The translations under genes were made by a program, and so were the position numbers. From assembly GCF_001277195.1 (NCBI RefSeq), contig NZ_CP012268.1:496001-560000 (forward strand): 64,000 nt of DNA. The letters are read 5' to 3'. Every line of letters starts with the position of its first letter. Within the stretch, counting starts at the first letter, position 1. Shown here piece after piece: positions 15,741-24,290 of the stretch. The notes beneath the pieces are model-generated. The model made no database searches. It saw only the letters and a program-made list of their open reading frames with translations, and was not told the origin of the DNA. Source of the stretch: Cronobacter muytjensii ATCC 51329. Lineage in GTDB: Bacteria > Pseudomonadota > Gammaproteobacteria > Enterobacterales > Enterobacteriaceae.

Positions 15741-16717
15741 CGGCGCACCAGCGTCGGGGTGAAGATATTGGTGATTTCCGGCGCCGGGCGGTTATCGGCC
15801 AGCGCTAACGCCAGCTCCGCCGCCTGCGTCGCCATTGTCACAATCGGATAACGGACGGTGGTGAGACGCGGACGCACATAACGCGACACCAGCACATCAT
15901 CAAACCCAATCAGTGAAATCTCCTGTGGCACGGCGATACCGTTATCATTGAGCACGCCCATCGCCCCCGCGGCCATCGAGTCGTTATAACAGGCCACAGC
16001 GGTGAACTGTTTTCCCTGGCCCAGCAGTTCAGTCATCGCCTGTTCGCCGCCGCTTTCATCGGGTTCAGCCCAGGCCACCAGCCGGTCATTGCAGGGCAGA
16101 TCGTGCTCGCGCAGCGCGTCGTAATATCCTTGCAGGCGGTCGTCGGCGTCTGAGATCGCATGATTCGAGCACAGGTAGCCGATGCGCGTATGGCCCTGCT
16201 GGATCAGATGCCGGGTGGCGAGCCAGGCGCCGTAGCGGTCGTCGAGCGCCACGCAGCGCGCTTCAAACCCCGGCAGGATACGGTTAATCAGCACCATACC
16301 AGGGATCTGCTTCATCAGCGGAATAAGATCGGCATCGGGAATGATTTTGGCGTGCACCACCAGCGCCGCGCAGCGGTGGCGGATCAGCTGTTCAATCGCC
16401 TGGCGCTCTTTTTGCTCGCTGTGGTAGCCGTTGCCGATAAGCAGGAAATTCCCGGTGTGATAGGCCACTTGCTCTACCGCTTTGACCATCGCCCCGAAGA
16501 ACGGGTCGGAAACGTCGCCCACCACCAGACCTATTGTTTCCGTGGTCTGCTGCGCCAGCGCACGGGCGTTGGCGTTGGGGTGGTAGTTGAGCTGTTCCAT
16601 CGCGCTCAGCACCGCCTGACGCGAAGCGTCGCTGGCTTTAGGAGAATCATTGATTACGCGGGAGACCGTGGCGACAGAGACTCCTGCCAGTCGCGCAACA
16701 TCCTTAATCGTCGCCAT
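15701..16717 (-). CDS. galR: GalR, galactose regulon repressor
   Basis: LacI-family repressor of 338 aa controlling gal and mgl genes. The helix-turn-helix reads MATIKDVARLAGVSVATVSRVIND and the hinge YHPNANARALAQQTTETIGLVVGD, almost identical to E. coli GalR, and similarity continues to the end (RYVRPRLTTVRYPIVTMATQAAELAL). Followed divergently by the Omr sRNA and aas, as in E. coli. The last 40 bp overlap the GNAT gene on the other strand. Confidence 0.95.
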   Translation of the reverse strand: MATIKDVARLAGVSVATVSRVINDSPKASDASRQAVLSAMEQLNYHPNANARALAQQTTETIGLVVGDVSDPFFGAMVKAVEQVAYHTGNFLLIGNGYHSEQKERQAIEQLIRHRCAALVVHAKIIPDADLIPLMKQIPGMVLINRILPGFEARCVALDDRYGAWLATRHLIQQGHTRIGYLCSNHAISDADDRLQGYYDALREHDLPCNDRLVAWAEPDESGGEQAMTELLGQGKQFTAVACYNDSMAAGAMGVLNDNGIAVPQEISLIGFDDVLVSRYVRPRLTTVRYPIVTMATQAAELALALADNRPAPEITNIFTPTLVRRHSVVAPAESDKS

Positions 16718-16952
16718 TTAATACCTTCAGGGTAAGCGTTTACACTGCGGTAAGTGTTACGGAAAAGCGCGGCCACTTCAAGGCGCATGCTGGTCGGGCG
16801 GGCCCTGGCTCACAAAAGCCCGTCTCTGAATTAAGGAGGCAACAGGCGCGGATGTAACCAGAAAAAGGCAAATAATTTCAGTTAAAACCTTTAGTTACAC
16901 TTTGCGAAGGGCTGTTGCGATTGGTGGCTGGCGGGCGGTGTCGACGGGTTGC

Positions 16953-16958
16953 TACATT
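16953..16958 (+). promoter_or_regulatory. -10 element of the Omr sRNA promoter
   Basis: TACATT ends 6 nt before the sRNA 5' end at 16965. No good -35 is present, in line with the OmpR dependence known for OmrA/OmrB. The AT-rich stretch around 16870-16905 is where OmpR sites would be expected. Confidence 0.55.
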
Positions 16959-16964
16959 TGAGAT

Positions 16965-17048
16965 CCCAGAGGTATTGATAGGTGAAGTCAGCGACTTAGC
17001 TGATCACAACACTTACACCAACCTGCGCGGATGCGCAGGTTTTTTTTT
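16965..17048 (+). ncRNA. omrB: OmrA/OmrB-type small RNA
   Basis: 84-nt Hfq-dependent sRNA that represses outer-membrane receptors, CsgD and other targets by base-pairing with its 5' end. The 5' end CCCAGAGGTATTGATAGGTG is the conserved seed shared by OmrA and OmrB, and the last third is the ACCTGCGCGGATGCGCAGGT hairpin followed by eight T. Location between galR and aas is as in E. coli. The seed (GATAGGTGAAGTC) is closer to OmrB, while the terminator hairpin resembles OmrA. Only one copy is visible where E. coli has two in tandem. The middle region differs from both. Confidence 0.93.
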
Positions 17049-17212
17049 GCCTCTTTTCCGCCTCACGCTCCCCCTTCAGGCTGCCCATCTCACCGCCGCA
17101 TTCAGACACCGCGTCTGGCCTGCCAATTTCTCCTGTCGCCCCTGTCCGCCGAGTCGTGTAATCTGCGCTAACTATACTTACCCCCCGCTAAAGGAAAACA
17201 AAGGGCGTTGAT

Positions 17213-19372
17213 ATGGTTTTAAAATTCTTTCGTTGGCTGTTCCGTTTGCTCTTTCGTATCCAGGTATATGGAGATACCGGGCCGTTGAGTCAGGAGCGCG
17301 TGCTGATCACGCCAAACCACGTCTCGTTTCTCGACGGCGCGCTGATGGCGCTCTTCCTGCCTGTACGTCCGGTATTCGCGGTCTATACCTCTATCAGCGA
17401 GCAGTGGTATATGCGCGCGCTGAAGCCGATTATTGACTTCGTCCCGCTTGACCCAACCAAACCAATGTCGGTGAAGCAGCTGGTGCGTCTGGTGGGACAG
17501 GGGCGTCCGGTGGTGATTTTCCCGGAAGGCCGAATCTCCATCAGCGGCTCGCTGATGAAAATCTATGACGGCGCAGGCTTTGTGGCGGCGAAATCGCAGG
17601 CGACAGTGATCCCGGTGCGTATCGAAGGCGCGGAGCTGACCTTTTTCAGCCGCCTGAAAGGCCTGGTGAAACGCCGCCTTTTCCCGCGCATTTCTATTCA
17701 CATCCTGCCGCCGACGTCCATTCCGATGCCCGACGCGCCGAAAGCGCGCGATCGTCGCAAAATGGCAGGCGAAATGCTCCATCAGGTGATGATGGAAGCG
17801 CGTATGGCGGCGCGCCCGCGTGAAACGCTGTTTGAGGCGCTCATCAACGCGCAAAAGCGCTACGGCGAGGGCAAAAATTGTCTGGAAGATATTAACTTCA
17901 AGCCAGACACCTACCGCAGCCTGATGATGAAGACGCTATTTGTCGGGCGCATTCTCGATAAATACAGCGCGCCGCGCGAAGCCATCGGTTTAATGTTGCC
18001 GAACGCGAGCATCAGCGCGGCGGTGATTTTCGGCGCCGTTATGCGCGGGCGGATCCCGGCGATGATGAACTACACCGCGGGCGTGCAAGGGCTGACCAGC
18101 GCCATCACGGCGGCGCAGATCAAAACCATTTTCACCTCGCGCCAGTTCCTGGATAAAGGCAAGCTCTGGCACCTGCCGGAGCAGATAACCTCGGTGCGCT
18201 GGGTCTTTCTCGAAGATCTTAAAGGCGAGGTGACGGCGAAGGACAAAGCGTGGATCTTCGCGCATCTGTTAATGCCGCGCCTGGCCCAGGTGGAGCAACA
18301 GCCGGAAGATGCGGCGCTGATCCTCTTTACCTCCGGCTCAGAAGGCAATCCAAAAGGCGTGGTGCACAGCCACAAGAGCCTGCTGGCGAACGTCGAGCAG
18401 ATCCGCACCATCGCGGATTTCACCGCCGACGACAAATTTATGTCGGCGCTGCCGCTGTTCCATTCCTTTGGCCTGACGGTGGGGCTGTTCACGCCGCTGC
18501 TGACCGGCGCGGAAGTTTTCCTCTATCCGAGCCCGCTTCATTATCGCGTAGTACCGGAGCTGGTGTATGACCGCAACTGTACGGTGATTTTCGGCACCTC
18601 AACGTTCCTTGGCCACTACGCGCGCTTTGCGCATCCCTATGATTTCCACATGGTGCGCTACGTCGTGGCCGGCGCGGAAAAACTTCAGGAAAGCACCAAA
18701 CGCATCTGGCAGGACAAATTTGGCCTGCGCATTCTGGAAGGCTACGGCGTGACCGAGTGCGCGCCGGTGGTCTCCATCAACGTGCCGATGGCGGCGAAAC
18801 CGGGCACTGTCGGGCGAATTTTGCCGTCAATGGACGCGCGTCTGGTAGAGGTGCCGGGTATCGAGCAGGGCGGACGTTTGCAGTTGAAAGGCCCGAACAT
18901 CATGAAAGGCTATCTGCGCGTGGAAAACCCGGGCGTGCTGGAAGCGCCGGCAGCGGAAAACCCGCAGGGCGTCAGCGAGCCGGGCTGGTACGATACCGGC
19001 GATATTGTCGCGTTCGACGAGCAGGGCTTTGTGCAGATCCAGGGGCGCGCCAAACGTTTTGCCAAAATCGCGGGCGAAATGGTGTCGCTTGAAATGGTGG
19101 AAGGCCTGGCGCTGGCCGTCTCGCCGGAGAAAATGCACGCCACGGCCATTAAACATGATGCCGCCAAAGGCGAGGCGCTGGTGCTCTTTACGACCGATCC
19201 GGAGCTGAGCCGCGAAAAACTGGCGCAGCAGGCGCGCAGCAGCGGCGTGCCGGAGCTGGCGGTGCCGCGAGATATCCGCTTCCTCAAACAGCTGCCGTTA
19301 CTGGGCAGCGGCAAACCCGATTTTGTATCGCTGAAAAAAATCGTCGACCAGGAAGAGGCCCATCATGCCTGA
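17213..19372 (+). CDS. aas: Bifunctional 2-acyl-glycerophosphoethanolamine acyltransferase / acyl-ACP synthetase
   Basis: 719 aa inner-membrane enzyme that re-acylates lysophospholipids returned by LplT. The N-terminal PlsC-like acyltransferase domain carries NHVSFLD (the HX4D box, about residues 35-41) and the FPEGRIS motif (about 104-110). The C-terminal AMP-binding domain has LFTSGSEGNPKGVVHSH (about 370-386), GYGVTECAPVVS and YDTGD (about 590-594). Start ATG at 17213 follows AAGGGCG. It overlaps lplT by 8 bp, so the two are coupled. Confidence 0.95.
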   Translation: MVLKFFRWLFRLLFRIQVYGDTGPLSQERVLITPNHVSFLDGALMALFLPVRPVFAVYTSISEQWYMRALKPIIDFVPLDPTKPMSVKQLVRLVGQGRPVVIFPEGRISISGSLMKIYDGAGFVAAKSQATVIPVRIEGAELTFFSRLKGLVKRRLFPRISIHILPPTSIPMPDAPKARDRRKMAGEMLHQVMMEARMAARPRETLFEALINAQKRYGEGKNCLEDINFKPDTYRSLMMKTLFVGRILDKYSAPREAIGLMLPNASISAAVIFGAVMRGRIPAMMNYTAGVQGLTSAITAAQIKTIFTSRQFLDKGKLWHLPEQITSVRWVFLEDLKGEVTAKDKAWIFAHLLMPRLAQVEQQPEDAALILFTSGSEGNPKGVVHSHKSLLANVEQIRTIADFTADDKFMSALPLFHSFGLTVGLFTPLLTGAEVFLYPSPLHYRVVPELVYDRNCTVIFGTSTFLGHYARFAHPYDFHMVRYVVAGAEKLQESTKRIWQDKFGLRILEGYGVTECAPVVSINVPMAAKPGTVGRILPSMDARLVEVPGIEQGGRLQLKGPNIMKGYLRVENPGVLEAPAAENPQGVSEPGWYDTGDIVAFDEQGFVQIQGRAKRFAKIAGEMVSLEMVEGLALAVSPEKMHATAIKHDAAKGEALVLFTTDPELSREKLAQQARSSGVPELAVPRDIRFLKQLPLLGSGKPDFVSLKKIVDQEEAHHA

Positions 19373-20558
19373 TTCGCTCAGCCAGAACGGCTCGCTGTTT
19401 TCGCGAGGGATGATGGCGGTTATCGCCGCGCAGTTTCTCTCGGCGTTTGGCGATAACGCGCTGCTGTTTGCCACTCTCGCGCTACTCAAGCAACAGTTCT
19501 ACCCGGACTGGAGCCAGCCGGTGTTGCAGATGGTGTTCGTTTGCGCCTATATCCTGCTGGCGCCGTTCGTGGGACAGGTCGCGGACAGCTTCTCCAAAGG
19601 GCGGGTGATGATGGTCGCCAACGGCCTGAAGCTGCTCGGCGCGGTGGTTATTGTCTTCGGCGGCAACCCGTTTGTCGGTTATACGCTGGTGGGCGTCGGC
19701 GCGGCGGCGTATTCGCCTGCCAAGTACGGCATACTCGGCGAAATAACTACCGGCGATCGCCTGGTGAAAGCTAACGGGCTGATGGAGTCTTCGACCATCG
19801 CGGCGATCCTGATTGGGTCGATGGCAGGCGGCGTGCTGGCGGACTGGCACGTTGGCGCGGCGCTCGGCGTTTGCGCGCTTGCCTACGCGGGCGCGGTGGC
19901 GGCCAACCTGCTTATCCCGAAACTCGGCGCAGCGCGCCCGGGGCAGTCCTGGCGTTTCGGCCCGATGACGCGCAGCTTCTTCAGCGCCTGTCGCGAACTG
20001 TGGCATAACGATGAAACCCGCTTTTCGCTGGTGGGCACCAGCATGTTCTGGGGCGCAGGCGTGACGCTGCGTTTCTTACTGGTGCTGTGGGTGCCGGTCG
20101 CGCTTGGCATTACCGATAACGCCACGCCGACGTATCTGAACGCGATGGTGGCGGTCGGTATCGTGGTGGGCGCGGGCGCGGCGGCGAAGCTGGTGACGCT
20201 GGAGCGCGTGTCGCGCTGTATGCCTGCGGGCATTCTGATTGGCATCGCGGTTATCTTCTTCTCGCTCCAGCAGGCGGCGCTGCCGGCGTATCTGTTACTG
20301 CTGCTGATAGGCTTTTTCGGCGGTTTCTTCGTGGTGCCGCTCAACGCGCTGTTACAGGAGCGCGGTAAGCGCTCCGTCGGCGCGGGCAACGCCATTGCGG
20401 TGCAAAACCTCGGCGAGAATACCGCGATGCTGCTGATGCTGGGGCTCTATTCGCTGGCGGTGAAGCTCTCGCTGCCGGTGGTAGGGATTGGCGTCGGCTT
20501 TGGCGCGATTTTCGCGCTGGCCATCGCCGGGCTCTGGCTGTGGCGACGCAAACAGTAA
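19365..20558 (+). CDS. lplT: Lysophospholipid transporter (major facilitator family)
   Basis: 397-aa MFS protein with about 11-12 membrane segments that flips lysophosphatidylethanolamine to the inner leaflet for Aas. It begins MPDSLSQNGSLFSRGMMAVIAAQFLSAFGDNALLFA, and has the loop motif GQVADSFSKGRVMM after helix 2, matching E. coli LplT throughout. The ATG overlaps the last codons of aas by 8 bp. A strong terminator follows 3 bp after the stop. Confidence 0.95.
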   Translation: MPDSLSQNGSLFSRGMMAVIAAQFLSAFGDNALLFATLALLKQQFYPDWSQPVLQMVFVCAYILLAPFVGQVADSFSKGRVMMVANGLKLLGAVVIVFGGNPFVGYTLVGVGAAAYSPAKYGILGEITTGDRLVKANGLMESSTIAAILIGSMAGGVLADWHVGAALGVCALAYAGAVAANLLIPKLGAARPGQSWRFGPMTRSFFSACRELWHNDETRFSLVGTSMFWGAGVTLRFLLVLWVPVALGITDNATPTYLNAMVAVGIVVGAGAAAKLVTLERVSRCMPAGILIGIAVIFFSLQQAALPAYLLLLLIGFFGGFFVVPLNALLQERGKRSVGAGNAIAVQNLGENTAMLLMLGLYSLAVKLSLPVVGIGVGFGAIFALAIAGLWLWRRKQ

Positions 20559-20560
20559 AA

Positions 20561-20586
20561 AAAGACCCGCTTCGGCGGGTCTTTTT
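20561..20586. terminator. Terminator after lplT
   Basis: AAAAAGACCCGC, TTCG loop, GCGGGTCTTTTT. A- and T-runs on both sides suit it to both lplT and the convergent tas (stop at 20606). Confidence 0.92.
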
Positions 20587-20605
20587 ACAGGCAGCGGTTG
20601 AATGC

Positions 20606-21646
20606 TTACGGCGCCGGGTAGGTATACACCTGATGCACCGCCTCCAGTTCCGCTAACACCTCTTCGTTTAATTCGACATGCAGGCTTTCGACGTTGGTTT
20701 TGAGTTGTTGCATCGTCGTCGCGCCAAGCAGCGTGCTTGCGACAAACGGTTGCTGGCGCACGAACGCCAGCGCCATCTGGGCCGGGTCCAGCCCGTGGCG
20801 TTTCGCCACGTCCACATAGGCGGCGACCGCTTTCTGCGACTGCTCGCTGCTGTAGCGCGTAAAGCGGCTGAAGAGCGTATTGCGGGCGCCGGCAGGTTTC
20901 GCGCCGTTCAGGTATTTGCCGGAAAGCGTGCCGAACGCCAGCGAGGAGTAAGCCAGCAGCTCAACGCCTTCATATTGACTCACTTCGGCAAGACCCACCT
21001 CAAAGCTGCGGTTCAGCAGGCTGTACGGGTTTTGAATGGTGACGATGCGCGGCAGATCGTGTTTATCCGCCAGATGCAGATAACGCATTACGCCAAAAGC
21101 GGTTTCGTTGGAGACGCCGATATAACGGATTTTCCCCGCGCGCTGGAATTCCGCCAGCGCTTCGAGCGTTTCCAGCAGCGTGATGACTGGCGTGCTGTCA
21201 GTCCAGGTGTAACCGAGTTTGCCAAAGCAGTTAGTTGGGCGCTGCGGCCAGTGCACCTGGTAGAGATCGAGATAGTCGGTCTGTAAACGTTTCAGGCTGG
21301 CGTCGAGCGCGTCGCGGATATTTTTGCGATCCAGCGCCTGATTGGGGCGGATGCCGCTGTCGCTGTTACGGCTCGGGCCGCTGACTTTCGAGGCGATAAT
21401 CAACTTTTCGCGATTGGCGCGTTTTTTCAGCCAGTTGCCGACGTAAGTTTCCGTCAGGCCCTGGGTTTCCGGGCGCGGCGGGACGGGGTACATTTCGGCG
21501 ACATCAATCAGGTTTATGCCCTGGCTTACGGCGTAATCGAGCTGTTCATGGGCGTCGGCTTCGCTGTTTTGTTCACCAAACGTCATGGTTCCCAGCCCCA
21601 GCGTGCTGACTTCAAGTGAGCTATGAGGGATACGGTGATAATGCAT
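20606..21646 (-). CDS. tas: NADP-dependent aldo/keto reductase Tas
   Basis: 346-aa aldo/keto reductase with the TIM-barrel tetrad visible: Asp and Tyr in INLIDVAEMYP, Lys in KLIIASKV, His in LYQVHWP. It corresponds to E. coli Tas, known as a multicopy suppressor of a tyrA defect; the natural substrate is unknown. Single gene, convergent with lplT, in the conserved lplT-tas-ygdR order. Confidence 0.92.
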   Translation of the reverse strand: MHYHRIPHSSLEVSTLGLGTMTFGEQNSEADAHEQLDYAVSQGINLIDVAEMYPVPPRPETQGLTETYVGNWLKKRANREKLIIASKVSGPSRNSDSGIRPNQALDRKNIRDALDASLKRLQTDYLDLYQVHWPQRPTNCFGKLGYTWTDSTPVITLLETLEALAEFQRAGKIRYIGVSNETAFGVMRYLHLADKHDLPRIVTIQNPYSLLNRSFEVGLAEVSQYEGVELLAYSSLAFGTLSGKYLNGAKPAGARNTLFSRFTRYSSEQSQKAVAAYVDVAKRHGLDPAQMALAFVRQQPFVASTLLGATTMQQLKTNVESLHVELNEEVLAELEAVHQVYTYPAP

Positions 21647-21753
21647 AGCCAGCCTACCTTCTGTTGTTCAGTCCGCGTCAGGCCATTCCTGACAAAGGAA
21701 TATAAACATGGCAGAGGGGAGACAAAAGGAAAAGAGGGAAGGGAGAAAAAACC

Positions 21754-21780
21754 AAAAGGTCAGCGCGATGCTGACCTTTT
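21754..21780 (-). terminator. Terminator after ygdR
   Basis: AAAAGGTCAGC and GCTGACCTTTT form an 11-bp stem with a 5-nt loop, placed just after the ygdR stop; on the minus strand it is followed by GGTTTTTTC. Confidence 0.85.
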
Positions 21781-21782
21781 AT

Positions 21783-22001
21783 TTAGCGCTCAATGATTTG
21801 CGAAACCTGATCGCGGTTAATTTGCATCTCATTGCCCTGGGGATCACGATAGCTGACCAGCCCGGTTTCGTCATCCACCTGCGGTTTGCCTTCGGTCAGG
21901 ATCATACGACCATCTTTTGTCGCCATGACGTAATCGCTGCTACAGCCAGAAACCGCGAAGGCCAATCCGACGGCAGAAATTGCTACAGCCCATTTATTCA
22001 T
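21783..22001 (-). CDS. ygdR: Small lipoprotein YgdR (DUF903)
   Basis: 72-aa lipoprotein. The signal peptide MNKWAVAISAVGLAFAVSGC ends in the lipobox VSGC. The mature part (SSDYVMATKDGRMILTEGK...QVDDETGLVSYRDPQGNEMQINRDQV) is a small SH3-like DUF903 domain. The ATG at 21999-22001 was chosen because it opens the signal peptide; an upstream in-frame start would add 25 residues with no match. A clear paralogue, ygdI, is at 49803-50030. Function unknown. Confidence 0.92.
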   Translation of the reverse strand: MNKWAVAISAVGLAFAVSGCSSDYVMATKDGRMILTEGKPQVDDETGLVSYRDPQGNEMQINRDQVSQIIER

Positions 22002-22101
22002 TGTTTTTCGCCTCATCAGGAAGGGGTCCACGTAGAGTCTAGTAAAAAACAGCGAGGCGGCGTGAAAAAGCGGCAAATTCTTAAAAGCACAGGGGAATAA
22101 A

Positions 22102-22124
22102 CAAAAACGCTCCCGAAGGAGCGT
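22102..22124 (-). terminator. Terminator after ygdQ
   Basis: ACGCTCC, CGAA loop, GGAGCGT with five T following on the minus strand, 6 bp after the ygdQ stop. Confidence 0.75.
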
Positions 22125-22129
22125 AATGT

Positions 22130-22843
22130 TTACAGCGGTTTTTTCTTGTTGCGCAACAGATTGAGGCTTTCCACGGCAATCGAGAAAAACATCGCGAAGT
22201 AGATGTAGCCTTTCGGCACGTGAATATCGAAACTTTCCAGCATCAGGGTGAAGCCCACCAGGATCAGGAAAGAAAGCGCCAGCATCTTCACGGACGGATG
22301 ACGTTCGACAAACTCGCCGATAGGGCGCGCGGCGAACATCATCACGCCCACCGCAATCACGACCGCCGCCATCATAATGAACAGATGATCGGAGAGGCCC
22401 ACCGCGGTGATGACCGAATCCAGACTGAAAATGATATCCAGCAACATGATCTGGAAAATAGCGCCGAAGAAGGAGTGAACATTGGTTTTCAGCCCCTCTT
22501 CTTCGCCTTCAATCGATTCATGGATCTCCTTGCTGGCTTTCCAGATAAGGAACAGGCCGCCCAGCAGCAGGATGAGATCTCGCGTTGAGATATCATGACT
22601 GAACACCGTAAAGAGCGGGTTGGTCAGTTTCACCACCCAGGCGATCGACGCCAGCAGCGCCAGGCGCATCACCATCGCTGCGCCGAGACCCAGCTTGCGC
22701 GCCAGCGCCTGTTGCGATTTCGGCAGCTTCGCCACGACAAGCGAGAGAAAAATGATATTGTCGATCCCAAGTACGATCTCCAGCAGCGTCAGCGTACCGA
22801 GCGCCAGCCAGGCGTTGGGATCAGTTATCCATGCAAACAACAT
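22130..22843 (-). CDS. ygdQ: TerC-family inner-membrane protein YgdQ
   Basis: 237 aa, about seven membrane segments, starting MLFAWITDPNAWLALGTLTLLEIVLGIDNIIFLS. The acidic intramembrane motifs EIVLGIDNI and DIIFSLDSV are the TerC hallmarks and probably bind a metal ion; relatives have been linked to manganese export and metalation of exported proteins. Lies in the conserved mutH-ygdQ-ygdR order. Exact role not established. Confidence 0.9.
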   Translation of the reverse strand: MLFAWITDPNAWLALGTLTLLEIVLGIDNIIFLSLVVAKLPKSQQALARKLGLGAAMVMRLALLASIAWVVKLTNPLFTVFSHDISTRDLILLLGGLFLIWKASKEIHESIEGEEEGLKTNVHSFFGAIFQIMLLDIIFSLDSVITAVGLSDHLFIMMAAVVIAVGVMMFAARPIGEFVERHPSVKMLALSFLILVGFTLMLESFDIHVPKGYIYFAMFFSIAVESLNLLRNKKKPL

Positions 22844-22920
22844 TTAAAAAGCCCTGCTCAAAGAAACAAAACGCTAATTATATGCGTCTGTGGAAGGCTG
22901 TTGACAAAAATTTAAGGTGT

Positions 22921-23607
22921 TTATAACAAAAAATGACGCGCCAGCAGGGCGGCGGTGAAGTTCTTCTTCAGATAAAAGCCGCGCGGCAGGGTCAGCACTG
23001 GCTCGCCGTGAACACCGAACGCGGGCGTCAGGGCTTTACTGTTAGCGGCTTTTGGACGCAACTGCAGTACTTCGCCGTGGCGGGCAGTAATGCGCTCAAC
23101 CTGACCTAAAACAATGAGATCCATTAACTCTTCCCAGTCGCGACGCAGTTGCTCTTCCTCCTGCGGCGACGGACTCCAGAGCAGCGGTGCGCCAACACGA
23201 CGCTCGCCGAGCGGGATCGCGCGCTCACCTTCCACTGGCACCCAAAGCACGCGCTTAAGCTTATGGCGCACATGGCTGGTTTCCCACGTCACGCCTGTAT
23301 TGCCGGTGAGCGGCGCTACACACACGAACGTAGTTTCAAGCGGGCGTCCCTGGCGGTCTATCGGGATCGTTTTAAGCTCAACGCCGATAGCGGCGAAATC
23401 CTGCTCTGGCTTGCTGCCCGCGCTGGCGCCGAGCCAGCGCTCCAGCAGCACGCCTGTCCAGCCCTTATCGCGTCGCAAATCTGCCGGCGTTTCGAGTCCC
23501 GCCAGCGTCGCCAGCTCGCCAAGCGTCAGCCCGGCCAGCTGCTGCGCCTGTCCTAACAACTGCGCTTCATCTTCAGGCGGCCGGGTAAGGGGGGCAAGGG
23601 AAGCCAT
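22921..23607 (-). CDS. mutH: DNA mismatch repair endonuclease MutH
   Basis: 228-aa endonuclease that nicks the unmethylated strand at hemimethylated GATC sites when activated by MutL. Catalytic residues sit in DFAAIGVELKTIPID (the D...ExK motif, about residues 69-78). The ATG at 23605-23607 matches the E. coli start MASL-like and length; an in-frame start at 23673 would add 22 residues without a match. Monocistronic, with a 680-bp gene-free region upstream that carries DnaA-box-like sites. Confidence 0.94.
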   Translation of the reverse strand: MASLAPLTRPPEDEAQLLGQAQQLAGLTLGELATLAGLETPADLRRDKGWTGVLLERWLGASAGSKPEQDFAAIGVELKTIPIDRQGRPLETTFVCVAPLTGNTGVTWETSHVRHKLKRVLWVPVEGERAIPLGERRVGAPLLWSPSPQEEEQLRRDWEELMDLIVLGQVERITARHGEVLQLRPKAANSKALTPAFGVHGEPVLTLPRGFYLKKNFTAALLARHFLL

Positions 23608-23796
23608 AAAAAACACCTTTTGTTTAAAAAATGAACAGTAAAAAACGGGGTTGTGGAAAGAGTTTACCTGCATGTGAGCAAACCAGGCAATTGCATGATT
23701 TAAAATGGTTTTTATGATAAAAAAAGAAATTTATCGTGCTTAAAATCGAGGTTGTTCAAATCTGGTCACCGACAATAAACAGGATCTTACACCAGT

Positions 23797-23805
23797 TTAT
23801 CCACA
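23797..23805 (+). promoter_or_regulatory. DnaA box (exact TTATCCACA)
   Basis: Perfect match to the high-affinity DnaA box, 190 bp upstream of the mutH ATG, in a gap without genes. One of a group in 23790-24125. Confidence 0.65.
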
Positions 23806-23915
23806 GAAAAATGGGATAACTGTGTAAATCCCTCACTACTGTTTCGATTTACAGCCTTGACGGCCAGCGAAAACCCGCTTTTTCAGCAAATTGTGACTAA
23901 GTTATTGGCATAATC

Positions 23916-23924
23916 TGTGGATAA
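23916..23924 (-). promoter_or_regulatory. DnaA box (exact TTATCCACA)
   Basis: TGTGGATAA on the plus strand, a perfect box in the opposite orientation, 119 bp from the first. Confidence 0.65.
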
Positions 23925-23963
23925 AAACGACGCTGGTCGATCTTTCGTCAGGCTAAGGATCGT

Positions 23964-23985
23964 CAGTGTGATGATCGTCACGTTA
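23964..23985. promoter_or_regulatory. CRP-like site in the mutH-rppH gap
   Basis: TGTGATGATCGTCACG matches the CRP consensus TGTGA-N6-TCACA at nine of ten core bases. It is about 360 bp upstream of mutH and 305 bp upstream of rppH; no gene close by explains it. Confidence 0.45.
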
Positions 23986-24038
23986 TGCGATGGATATCAC
24001 GCTTTTGTAAATTTAATCGTTTGAATAGCAATACAATT

Positions 24039-24047
24039 TTATCCATA
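24039..24047 (+). promoter_or_regulatory. DnaA-box-like site (one mismatch)
   Basis: TTATCCATA differs from the DnaA box at one base. A weaker variant TTATCCTTA follows at 24052-24060. Confidence 0.4.
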
Positions 24048-24112
24048 AGAATTATCCTTAGTTCAGGGTTGTTTTGGGTTTTCCCTGGGAAATAAGACAC
24101 TTCTTCACAAAG

Positions 24113-24121
24113 ATATCCACA
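24113..24121 (+). promoter_or_regulatory. DnaA-box-like site (one mismatch)
   Basis: ATATCCACA keeps the TATCCACA core. TTCTTCACA at 24101-24109 is a weaker neighbour. The rest of the 23608-24290 gap shows no gene. Confidence 0.4.
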
Positions 24122-24290
24122 GAAAAAGTGAATAAAAGCGGGCTAAAGCTCTGTTACCTGTTTATAACCCTGCATATTTTTGTGAGTTATTCAAATGTTA
24201 TTCCTGTCCATACCCGCTAACAGAGTGGTTTACCGTCAATGAGGAGTATGAAACAATCGTTACTATCCAGGTTTATTTTGAGGTAGTCCG

